Part shown: piece by piece, positions 55,315 to 62,986 of the stretch
How positions within the stretch are numbered: position 1 is the stretch's first letter
Layout of the letters: each line of letters opens with the position of its first letter
Assembly (NCBI GenBank): GCA_027021365.1
Contig: JALUUM010000020.1
Coordinates: forward strand, 62,001-126,000
DNA length: 64,000 bases
Direction: 5' to 3'
Origin: Spirochaetales bacterium
Lineage (GTDB): Bacteria; Spirochaetota; Spirochaetia; SZUA-6
Position numbers and translations under genes: made by a program
Notes under the pieces: generated by a model
What the model saw: only the letters and a program-made list of their open reading frames with translations
Database searches by the model: none
Told to the model about the DNA's origin: nothing

Positions 55315-55444
55315 GAGCTTGTCGGTGTATGCAAAAAAAGAGGCCAGCCATAATGGCTGGCCTACCCGTTTGGGTGTCGGTCAATATAGTAAACTGGGAG
55401 GGGAACTATATTAGGGTACCGACACCCTTATTATCGACAAGCTC
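55315..55444. repeat. Nested palindromic region around the terminator
   Basis: Besides the terminator, GGGTGTCGGT (55372-55381) pairs with ACCGACACCC (55418-55427), and inside it AATATAGT (55383-55390) pairs with ACTATATT (55405-55412). Outside, GAGCTTGTCG (55315-55324) is the inverse of CGACAAGCTC (55435-55444). GGTACC occurs at 55307 and 55415. The core GAGCTTGTCG resembles REP-like palindromes I recall in other genomes, but its family here is unproven. Confidence 0.6.
55333..55363 (-). terminator. Rho-independent terminator after the PEGA protein gene
   Basis: AGGCCAGCCA (55341-55350) and TGGCTGGCCT (55354-55363) form a perfect ten-pair stem with a TAA loop. On the minus strand seven Ts follow (55339-55333). 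It ends the M23-PEGA transcript before PBP1A. Confidence 0.85.
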
Positions 55445-55454
55445 GCCTCAATGT

Positions 55455-56450
55455 TTAATACTCTTTCACCAACATATCAAAAATCACGGTAATTTTATAG
55501 TTTCTGTTCCTCTTTACCTCGATTTTTCTGGTCAAATTGTAATCCCCTATCTTAATTCTAATAAAATGTTCGCCTTCTTTCAATTGAAATCTTCTATAAT
55601 CGGATGTAGGAAGCTTTTCACCATCCACGTATATCGTTGCATTTTCAGGAACTTCAAAGGAAACAGAGGAAAATACCTCCTTGAGGGTGAGATTTACCGT
55701 TGTAGTCTTTCCTGCTTCGATGGTGAAGGTAGAGGAAATGGGTTCGAAAAAGTCGGATTGGATACTTAGGTTGTGGATACCTGTTTTCAATTTTATAGGC
55801 CGATTGTAATTCTCGTAGGTGTTACCGTCTATGGTCAGTGTAAAACTCGATTCTTCGGCATTGTCTGGTTTCTCTATGTCTATCTGTACGAAACCGATAT
55901 CCTTCTTTCTGGTTTTGACGGAAAAGGTAAAACTCTGATTGAAGATCCAGTCCGGAAGTCCTTTCATTACAGGTTGAATGGTTACCATTATGGGGAACTT
56001 GGCTCTCTTTACTTCTCCCTTAACTACAAAGCTTCCCCTCTTGGTATCTTCTATCAGCTTTTCCCTGGGGATGTTATGACCCTCTATGGGAATGGTTATA
56101 TAGAGTCTGTTGAGATAAGGAAGAAAGTGGCTGAAAAGTCGGGTTCCTCTATAGTTCTTTTTTCTCCGGTCAGGAGATGGTTTTACGGAGCCATAGATAT
56201 CAATCATGAAACTGTCCGAGTATTTTTTTAAGGCATTCGGAAGGGTAAGAGACACCGTGATACTCTCTATGAGCTTTTTTTCATCCTGAAGGTCTATTGC
56301 AAAGGCATCTTCAAGCCCAATCTTCACCGTGTTTTCCGTATCCGACTGGGGGGAAAGAACTATGATACCCTTTACGGGAGCAATTATGGTTTCACCGAAG
56401 AGGGCATGGGACAAGAGAATCAAGAGGAGTAAAATAGATATTCTTTTCAT
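55455..56450 (-). CDS. Secreted PEGA-repeat protein
   Basis: A 331-residue protein with a signal peptide (core about 5-18, cut near LFG). A beta-rich N-terminal domain (about 20-190) is followed by two PEGA-like repeats: SSFTLTIDGNTYENYNRPIKLKTGIHNLSIQ (about 200-240) and ATIYVDGEKLPTSDYRRFQLKEGEHFIRIK (about 278-310). It may bind peptidoglycan or other envelope material. Its start overlaps the end of the M23 peptidase gene by four bases. Confidence 0.75.
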   Translation of the reverse strand: MKRISILLLLILLSHALFGETIIAPVKGIIVLSPQSDTENTVKIGLEDAFAIDLQDEKKLIESITVSLTLPNALKKYSDSFMIDIYGSVKPSPDRRKKNYRGTRLFSHFLPYLNRLYITIPIEGHNIPREKLIEDTKRGSFVVKGEVKRAKFPIMVTIQPVMKGLPDWIFNQSFTFSVKTRKKDIGFVQIDIEKPDNAEESSFTLTIDGNTYENYNRPIKLKTGIHNLSIQSDFFEPISSTFTIEAGKTTTVNLTLKEVFSSVSFEVPENATIYVDGEKLPTSDYRRFQLKEGEHFIRIKIGDYNLTRKIEVKRNRNYKITVIFDMLVKEY

Positions 56451-57403
56451 TGGGCCTCGGTCCTTTCCATTCCTGAGAAAAGCGGAACAGGATTAGTCGT
56501 CTTACCCTTTCTCCTTATTTCAAAGTGGAGATGGGGGCCGGTGGCCATGCCTGTACTTCCTACCTTGCCTATCACCATACCAGACCTCACCCTGTTGTTC
56601 AACCTGACATTTATCCTGCTTAAGTGTCCATAGAGCGTTTCGTATCCTCCTGCATGTCTTAGAATAATGTAATTTCCATACACCCTGCTGTAACCGGTTT
56701 CTTCAACAATGCCATCTCTCACCGCATATACATCTGTTCCTGTGGGTGCAGCGATGTCAATTCCTGTGTGAAATTGGGGATGACCTGAAAAGGGGCTTAT
56801 TCTCTCCCCGTATGGCGAAGTTATTATGCCTCTGGGCAGCGGGAATCGAAAGAGTATCTTAAGAAAATAGGCTCTCTCCACCGGATGAAACCTGTCATCG
56901 ATGTAGAAAAGGAATTCCATCTTACCCCTTCCCGTTGCAAGGGTTATCCGTCTGTATTCCTTTCTCTCGGCTCTTCTCCATGAGTACATGATATCTTCCA
57001 GGGTACTGTTGGGTTTCACCGGTACAAATATCCCCGGAAGGCTCGGTATGTATATCCTGGCTAGTTTCTGGAAATCTTCCGCTGTCTTCACCCTGTTGAT
57101 GGTGGCAAGGGTATCGTAAGGAAGATTCAATCCTGCTGCCATGGAAAAGAGGTCAAACTTTCCCCTTGGTTGGTAGGTGAAAATGAGAAGTTCTGGATAC
57201 TCAAGCTTGTTTCCCTGCTCTCGAATTCTGTTCTTGCTCTGAATCTTGTAGAAATTGCCAATCGATTCCTGGAGTTGTTTGAATACCGGGTCACTCATGC
57301 TTAGTGAGTGTATCTCCGGGTAATCGGAGAAAAGCTTTAGGGGTGTAAGTATCAGTACTGAAAACAGGAGGAGAATGAAATAAAATTTTTCATTTTTTCT
57401 CAA
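56447..57403 (-). CDS. M23-family metallopeptidase
   Basis: A 318-residue exported protein with signal peptide (core to about 26). The C-terminal M23/LytM domain has all zinc ligands: HTGIDIAAPTG (HxxxD) and HLHFEIR (HxH), with GHLSRINVRLNNRV between. YGERISPFSGHPQFHTGIDI is the family opening. It cleaves peptidoglycan cross-links, or is a regulatory scaffold. It overlaps buk by four bases. Confidence 0.9.
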   Translation of the reverse strand: MRKNEKFYFILLLFSVLILTPLKLFSDYPEIHSLSMSDPVFKQLQESIGNFYKIQSKNRIREQGNKLEYPELLIFTYQPRGKFDLFSMAAGLNLPYDTLATINRVKTAEDFQKLARIYIPSLPGIFVPVKPNSTLEDIMYSWRRAERKEYRRITLATGRGKMEFLFYIDDRFHPVERAYFLKILFRFPLPRGIITSPYGERISPFSGHPQFHTGIDIAAPTGTDVYAVRDGIVEETGYSRVYGNYIILRHAGGYETLYGHLSRINVRLNNRVRSGMVIGKVGSTGMATGPHLHFEIRRKGKTTNPVPLFSGMERTEAQ

Positions 57404-58479
57404 TAATCCTTCAATTCCTCCTTCCCAAGGATATACCTGGCTCCCGCTTCTGCAAGGGCAAGCATTTCATTCTCACCGGGATATATTTCGATAGGCGCAA
57501 TCCAGTCCACTCTCGATATTATCCAGTCGGTGAGGGGCGGATGTGCAAAGCCACCTGTAAGAATAATAAAGTCCACATTGCCATGGAGAACGGTTGCCAT
57601 GGCACCGATTTCCTTGGCAATCTGATAGGCCATCGCCTCGAGAACTTCCCTGGCCTTTTCATCGCCATTTTCTATTCTTTTCTCTATCTCTATTCCGTTA
57701 TCCGTTCCGAGATATCCCAATAAACCCGATTTTTTTGTCAGAATATAGTTCAACTCCTTGGCAGAGCGGTACTTTCCCGAGAAACAGAGCTCTACCAGCT
57801 GGGTAGTGGGAAGAGAACCGGTTCTCTGAGGAGAGAAGGGACCGCCGTCGTTGGCATTGTTTACATCGACTATTCTGCCCCTTTTCAGTGGTGCAACGGA
57901 AATCCCACCTCCGAGATGAATAACTATGAGGTTTAATTCTTCCATGGTGGTACCATGTTTTGCTGACACCTTTCTTGCAACAGCCCTTATGTTGAGTGCA
58001 TGTGACTGGCATCTTCTCTCCATGCCGGGGAAACCTGAGTATCTTGCAAGCACTTCGAATTCATCAACTCCTACCGGATCAGTGATAAATGCGGTAGTGG
58101 AAAATCTTTTACCGAGCCTGTCACCTATCAGGGCACCTAGATTCGATGCATGGGAACCGTACTTTGCACTCTTCAGGTCCTTCAGCATGGTTTCCGTTAT
58201 CCTGTAACTGCCTGCTGAAATCGGCTTTACCAGCCCGCCCCTGCAGGCAATAGCTGCAAGTTTCTCTGTTTTGTTCTCTTTTAAAAAATCAAGCACGGCA
58301 GATGTTCGAAATTCCAGCTGATCAACCGGATCTCTGTATTTCTCCAGGTCTGCCGGCGGATGTTTGATGTTCTTTGTCGTTATCTCACTTGGTTCTCCGC
58401 TCTCGGTGATACGGTAGAGTGCAACCTTCGTCGATGTAGAACCCGGATTTATTATCAGTATGGTCCTTCCAGCATTCAT
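57400..58479 (-). CDS. buk: Butyrate kinase
   Basis: A 359-residue acetokinase-family enzyme. Motifs: INPGSTSTKVALYR, MERRCQSHALNIRAVARK, VIHLGGGISVAPLKRGRIVDVNNANDGGPF and ILTGGFAHPP. It makes butyryl-phosphate into ATP with Ptb. The length and the MERRCQSHALN motif fit butyrate rather than acetate kinase. It overlaps ptb by four bases. Confidence 0.92.
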   Translation of the reverse strand: MNAGRTILIINPGSTSTKVALYRITESGEPSEITTKNIKHPPADLEKYRDPVDQLEFRTSAVLDFLKENKTEKLAAIACRGGLVKPISAGSYRITETMLKDLKSAKYGSHASNLGALIGDRLGKRFSTTAFITDPVGVDEFEVLARYSGFPGMERRCQSHALNIRAVARKVSAKHGTTMEELNLIVIHLGGGISVAPLKRGRIVDVNNANDGGPFSPQRTGSLPTTQLVELCFSGKYRSAKELNYILTKKSGLLGYLGTDNGIEIEKRIENGDEKAREVLEAMAYQIAKEIGAMATVLHGNVDFIILTGGFAHPPLTDWIISRVDWIAPIEIYPGENEMLALAEAGARYILGKEELKDY

Positions 58480-59372
58480 TGGATTCCTCCCTTGCTGGCG
58501 GCAATCCCGAGAAGGATAGAGTTGAATTTTTCCCTGTCGGAATCCGAACGCGAGAGAAGAATGACAGGATTCTTCGCTCCCACTACGATTCCCCCGGATG
58601 AAAAACCGGCCAGATAGGTGAGTGACTTGCCAAGAATGTTGCCACTTACTATTTCCGGAACTACCAGTATATCGGCATCTCCCATTACCTTTGCACTGAT
58701 GTCCTTGAGTTCGCAGGCTTTTCTGCTGACGGCCAGGTCCAGTGCCAGGGGACCCTCTATTATGGCATTCTTTATCTGACCCCTAGAAGCCATTCTATCG
58801 ATAGATGCGGCATCCAGTGTGGAGGGTATTGCGGGGTTCACTACCTCTACTGCTGATAGAATGGCAACCTTAGGTGTGTCCACACCGATAGATCTGAAAA
58901 GAGATATGGCATTCCTTATTATCTCAATCTTCTCCTTGAGATCCGGTGAGATGTTTAATCCTCCGTCTGTTACCCCAAGAAAGCGTCCATCGGGCTTTTC
59001 ATAAACTGCAACGTGTGACAGAAGTCCTTCCCCTCTCAAGCCGTATTCGGAATTTAGCACCTCTTTCATCAACGATGAGGTGGCTATGTGTCCCTTCATC
59101 AGACAGGAGGCTTCTCCCCTTGCCACTGCCTTAACGGCATCCCTTGCAGCTTCCATGTCACTTTCACATTCCACGATTCTGTAATTATCCAGTCCTGCCT
59201 TTTGGGATTGTTCCTCTATGATTTTACCCTTGCCAAAGAGGGTTACAGAACATATCCCGGAATCGGTTGCCGATTTCAAGGCCTTGAATATCTCCTCCTT
59301 TACAGGATTTACAACAGCAATGGTAACCTTCTCCGTTGATGTTATTTGTGTCAGAAGTTCCTTGAATCCCAT
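58476..59372 (-). CDS. ptb: Phosphate butyryltransferase
   Basis: A 298-residue protein of the phosphate acyltransferase family. Motifs: MKGHIATSSLMKEVLNSEYGLRG, SHVAVYEKPDGRFLGVTDGGLNI and the terminal SFSSGGIVVGAKNPVILLSRSDS. It converts butyryl-CoA and phosphate to butyryl-phosphate, paired with Buk. A phosphate acetyltransferase role is less likely given the neighbour. No butyryl-CoA synthesis genes are in the window. Confidence 0.9.
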   Translation of the reverse strand: MGFKELLTQITSTEKVTIAVVNPVKEEIFKALKSATDSGICSVTLFGKGKIIEEQSQKAGLDNYRIVECESDMEAARDAVKAVARGEASCLMKGHIATSSLMKEVLNSEYGLRGEGLLSHVAVYEKPDGRFLGVTDGGLNISPDLKEKIEIIRNAISLFRSIGVDTPKVAILSAVEVVNPAIPSTLDAASIDRMASRGQIKNAIIEGPLALDLAVSRKACELKDISAKVMGDADILVVPEIVSGNILGKSLTYLAGFSSGGIVVGAKNPVILLSRSDSDREKFNSILLGIAASKGGIQ

Positions 59373-59375
59373 TTT

Positions 59376-59840
59376 TCACCTCCTGTTATTCACTTTGTCG
59401 CTTCTCCTTGCCTGGAGAATGTAACCGAACCAGAGGAAGGTAATCGCGGAAGCGATCGTTCCGGCGATCCTCCAACCACTCTGGAGAAGCCATATATCTG
59501 CATATACAAGAAAGACGAATAAAATGATGAAAAAAAATACCTTGAATTTTCTAAAGATTGACGGAAGTATCGATTTGGGATTGTTGATGAGTTTTAGTGT
59601 AATGTAAGTTAAAAAGACAGCAGAGAAGGCTGTTAGTACCGATATATTGAAGGCTATCCTCGATCTGGATGCGAGAAGCCATATGGGAAAGACGATTGAA
59701 AGACTCAAGAGTAGAACCAGTGCGATGACGGATACAATGGCAAGCAATTTCTTCAGTAGTTGTCTGTAACTATTTAGGATTCTTTCCAGTAATGTGAGGA
59801 GGTTTGGTTTTGCGGAAGCTTTTTCCACCGGGTTTCCCAT
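59376..59840 (-). CDS. Four-TM protein of unknown function
   Basis: A 154-residue protein with hydrophobic segments at about 33-57, 62-82, 98-118 and 123-145 and charged ends (ARRSDKVNNRR). No recognised family. It ends four bases before the start of ptb on the same strand and may be first in that transcript. Confidence 0.62.
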   Translation of the reverse strand: MGNPVEKASAKPNLLTLLERILNSYRQLLKKLLAIVSVIALVLLLSLSIVFPIWLLASRSRIAFNISVLTAFSAVFLTYITLKLINNPKSILPSIFRKFKVFFFIILFVFLVYADIWLLQSGWRIAGTIASAITFLWFGYILQARRSDKVNNRR

Positions 59841-59928
59841 ACCAAGAGATTAGTCAATGCCCCTGGCTGTTGTCAACAATCTTTTTCATTCTCTTTACTT
59901 CGATGTCATCCTTGACAGGAAGGCTTGT

Positions 59929-59958
59929 TTGACAAAGCGGATTGTTTCATTCTATTTT
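59929..59958 (+). promoter_or_regulatory. Promoter-like pair of the aroA gene, leaderless candidate
   Basis: Perfect TTGACA (59929-59934), 18 bases, TATTTT (59953-59958). The predicted start is near 59965, one base before the ATG of aroA. A second TTGACA lies at 59912. Confidence 0.45.
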
Positions 59959-59965
59959 TAACAGT

Positions 59966-61273
59966 ATGGATCTGGTTTTTTCAGCTCCCGATGGGATCGG
60001 AGGGACTATCATCCCGCCGCCTGATAAATCAATAACCCACAGGGTATTGATGTTGGCCTCTGTTTCTCTGGGTACATGCAGGATAAGAAATCCCCTCTAT
60101 ACGGGGGATTGTCTCTCCACTCTTGGATGTATCGAAGAACTCGGTATAACCGTAAACAGGGAAGGATTCAAGCAAGAGAGAGAGCTCCTTATAGAGGGGA
60201 GGGGAGTAAGAGGGTACAGGGAACCGGTTCATGTCCTCGATGCCGGCAACTCCGGGACAACGTTAAGGCTCCTCTCCGGTCTGCTTGCCGGTCTTCCCAT
60301 CTATGCGGTTATCACGGGAGACGATTCCCTCCTCAATAGGCCCATGGGCAGAATAACTGAGCCTTTGAGGCAAATGGGAGCACACATTTCAGGAAGAAGA
60401 AACGCATCACTTGCTCCCTTAACCTTTCTCCCCGGGAAAGGTTCCCTCCATGGAATGGATTATGAGCTTTCGATCCCCAGTGCACAGGTAAAGAGTTCCA
60501 TACTTCTTGCCGGTTTAAAATCCGAGGATAGTATCGTATTGAGGGGCAGAATCGATTCGAGAGACCATACCGAGAGAATACTGAAATTCCTTGGGCTGCC
60601 TATCGAAAGTGATAATGGTAGTATCGTTCTGCATCCCGGCGGCGTTGTTCCCGATTTTGTAGTGACTGTTCCCGGAGATATTTCTTCCGCCTCCTTTTTT
60701 ATTGCGGCATCCCTTCTCTCGGGGAAAAAGCTCACCGTAGAGAGCTGCGGGCTGAATCCGACGAGGCTCGGTTTTGTCGAGGTTTTGAGAAGGATGAATG
60801 CAGCGATCAGAGTGACTGAGGAGAGATCGGAAATGGGAGAACCTGTTGGCTCGATTACTGTAGAGGCCTCCCGGCTCGAGGGAATAAGTCTGAAAGGAGA
60901 GGACATTCCGGGTATGATAGACGAACTTCCCCTCCTTGCAGCCGTTGCCATGGCGTGTGAGGGTGTTACGGTAGTTCATGGAGCTGAAGAATTGAGGCAC
61001 AAGGAATCTGACAGACTGGAGACCACAGCCTCTATGATAAGGGCCCTCGGCGGAGAGATAGAGGTTTATGAGGATGGTTTTGAAATAGAGGGACCACAGA
61101 GTCTCAGACCCGGAGTCGTGGAATCAAAGGGTGATCACAGGATAGCCATGACAGCCGCCGTACTGAGTACGATTGCAGGAAATGTCCGGGTAGTAGGTTT
61201 CGATGCCGCATCTGTATCCTACCCGTCGTTTGCGGATGATTTTATAAGTCTTGGAGGAAGGATTGATAACTGA
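59966..61273 (+). CDS. aroA: 3-phosphoshikimate 1-carboxyvinyltransferase (EPSP synthase)
   Basis: A 435-residue AroA. Motifs: PPPDKSITHRVLML, DAGNSGTTLRLLSGLLAG, RHKESDRLETT and KGDHRIAMTAAV. It joins shikimate-3-phosphate to PEP in the shikimate pathway. ATG 59966 has no ribosome site; TTG 59942 is an alternative. It overlaps aroB by 11 bases. Confidence 0.93.
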   Translation: MDLVFSAPDGIGGTIIPPPDKSITHRVLMLASVSLGTCRIRNPLYTGDCLSTLGCIEELGITVNREGFKQERELLIEGRGVRGYREPVHVLDAGNSGTTLRLLSGLLAGLPIYAVITGDDSLLNRPMGRITEPLRQMGAHISGRRNASLAPLTFLPGKGSLHGMDYELSIPSAQVKSSILLAGLKSEDSIVLRGRIDSRDHTERILKFLGLPIESDNGSIVLHPGGVVPDFVVTVPGDISSASFFIAASLLSGKKLTVESCGLNPTRLGFVEVLRRMNAAIRVTEERSEMGEPVGSITVEASRLEGISLKGEDIPGMIDELPLLAAVAMACEGVTVVHGAEELRHKESDRLETTASMIRALGGEIEVYEDGFEIEGPQSLRPGVVESKGDHRIAMTAAVLSTIAGNVRVVGFDAASVSYPSFADDFISLGGRIDN

Positions 61274-62345
61274 CATCTACAGATTCAACTTTGGAGGAAA
61301 TGTTTGTACTGTTGAAATAGGAATGTCATTGAAGGGCTTGAATGCACTTCGTCGGGTGCCTGTATCCGCCAAGGATACTCTTTATGTATACGATGACAAT
61401 ACGGAAGGCCTCTTCGCCGGGGATATAGAAAAAATTACCGGAAGAGAGGAGGAAAGTGCTGCAGTCAGGGTGGTGATAGATCACGGAGAAGAACACAAGA
61501 GCTGGGAGAGCGTGAACAGGATTCTTGAAAAGGCCGTGGAATCGGACTTCGGAAGGGATTGCACATTCATGGGAATAGGCGGTGGGGTGCTTACGGATCT
61601 GGTGGCCTTTGCATCCTCTGTATATATGCGCGGAAGTGGTTTGATTCTTGTACCTACCACACTACTCTCCATGGTCGATGCTTCAATCGGGGGTAAAACA
61701 GGTTTCAACTACCATGGTTACAAGAATCTGATCGGAACATTCTATCCTGCAGAGAAGGTTTGTATTGCAATAGAAACACTGGAGAGCCTGCCTGAAAATG
61801 AGTTTAATGCCGGAATTGCAGAGGTTATCAAGACTGCCATGCTGGGTGACGAGGAGTTGTTCGGTATGCTTGAAAGGGAGAAAAAGAGGTTGCTTGGGAG
61901 AGACGGGGAATTACTGAAAGAAATAGTGGGAAGGTGTGTGATTTTCAAGGGAAGACTCGTCGAGGAAGACTTGAGAGAGAGGGGAAAGAGGGCCTTCCTT
62001 AATTTAGGACATACATTTGCTCATGCACTTGAATCTTCCGTAAATTTCAAAGGCATACTTCACGGAGAGGCTGTGGCATGGGGACTCTTGAAAGCCCTGG
62101 AACTGGGCGCCCAGCTGAACATAACCGATTATTCCTACATGGAGAGGGTGAAGAATCTACTCTTAGACTACGGTTTCCCGTTGAAATATGATAGTATAAA
62201 ACCTGCAAGGCTTATTTCTGCCATGTATGGTGATAAAAAGAAGAGAAAGGGCAACCTTAGATTTATACTTCAAAGGAGTATCGGCGATAATTTGATTGAA
62301 GAGGGTATATCAGAAGAATTGCTGAACAGGGTTCTCTCCGGATAA
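61263..62345 (+). CDS. aroB: 3-dehydroquinate synthase
   Basis: A 360-residue AroB. Motifs: GIGGGVLTDLVAFASSVYMRG, PTTLLSMVDASIGGKTGFN, NLGHTFAHALE and ILHGEAVAWGL, which supply the NAD and metal sites (Glu about 185, His, His). It makes 3-dehydroquinate from DAHP. TTG 61263 with GGAGG before it is used; an upstream TTG at 61251 is in frame. Co-transcribed with aroA. Confidence 0.93.
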   Translation: MITDIYRFNFGGNVCTVEIGMSLKGLNALRRVPVSAKDTLYVYDDNTEGLFAGDIEKITGREEESAAVRVVIDHGEEHKSWESVNRILEKAVESDFGRDCTFMGIGGGVLTDLVAFASSVYMRGSGLILVPTTLLSMVDASIGGKTGFNYHGYKNLIGTFYPAEKVCIAIETLESLPENEFNAGIAEVIKTAMLGDEELFGMLEREKKRLLGRDGELLKEIVGRCVIFKGRLVEEDLRERGKRAFLNLGHTFAHALESSVNFKGILHGEAVAWGLLKALELGAQLNITDYSYMERVKNLLLDYGFPLKYDSIKPARLISAMYGDKKKRKGNLRFILQRSIGDNLIEEGISEELLNRVLSG

Positions 62346-62360
62346 ATTGGAGGTCTGTCA

Positions 62361-62975
62361 ATGAAAATAAACAGGGAGACATTCGAAAAACATCTAAGGC
62401 TTTTCAGCCCGGGTAAGGTAATATTCGAAGAGGGAGAACCGGGAGATGTGATGTACATTATTATTCAGGGCGAGGTGGAGATAAGAAAAAAGACGGCTGC
62501 CTCCACTACGAAAACACTCACGGTCCTCCACGAGGGAGATATTTTCGGAGAGATGGCACTCATAGAAAAAAAGTCACGTTCCGCATCGGCAATAGCAACC
62601 CAACCGACAAAATTGCTCGCTCTCAATGAAAACCTATTTGAAAAAATGATAGAAACAAACCCGGATTTTGCAAAAAAGATGATAAAGATACTGTCGGAGA
62701 GGATCAGAAAGGCCAATCAGATCATTCAGAACCTCATAACGACAAACCCTTACAACCAGCTACTGACCGGTCTATACGATTATGCCAAGTACAATGGTAC
62801 GTCCACTTTCAAAGGTTTCAGAGTGAATATAGAGAAATTCGCCGAATGGGCATCAGAACATCTTGGAATACAGAAGAAAGAGGTAATCTCCACCGTTCAA
62901 ACTTTCCTGAAACGGGGGATCGTTAAGTACTCCGCAACGGGACAGGAAGAGATACTGGTAGAGCCAAGAATGTGA
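62361..62975 (+). CDS. Crp/Fnr-family regulator with cyclic-nucleotide-binding domain
   Basis: A 204-residue protein. The cNMP beta roll is at about 10-115: EEGEPGDVMYIIIQGEVEI and the phosphate cassette FGEMALIEKKSRSASAIA with its arginine. A C-helix follows, then an approximately 70-residue C-terminal module (about 130-204, LGIQKKEVISTVQTFLKRGIVKYS) that looks like a winged HTH. It probably binds DNA in response to a cyclic nucleotide. GGAGGT precedes ATG. It lies 15 bases after aroB. Confidence 0.82.
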   Translation: MKINRETFEKHLRLFSPGKVIFEEGEPGDVMYIIIQGEVEIRKKTAASTTKTLTVLHEGDIFGEMALIEKKSRSASAIATQPTKLLALNENLFEKMIETNPDFAKKMIKILSERIRKANQIIQNLITTNPYNQLLTGLYDYAKYNGTSTFKGFRVNIEKFAEWASEHLGIQKKEVISTVQTFLKRGIVKYSATGQEEILVEPRM

Positions 62976-62986
62976 GCCGGGAATTG

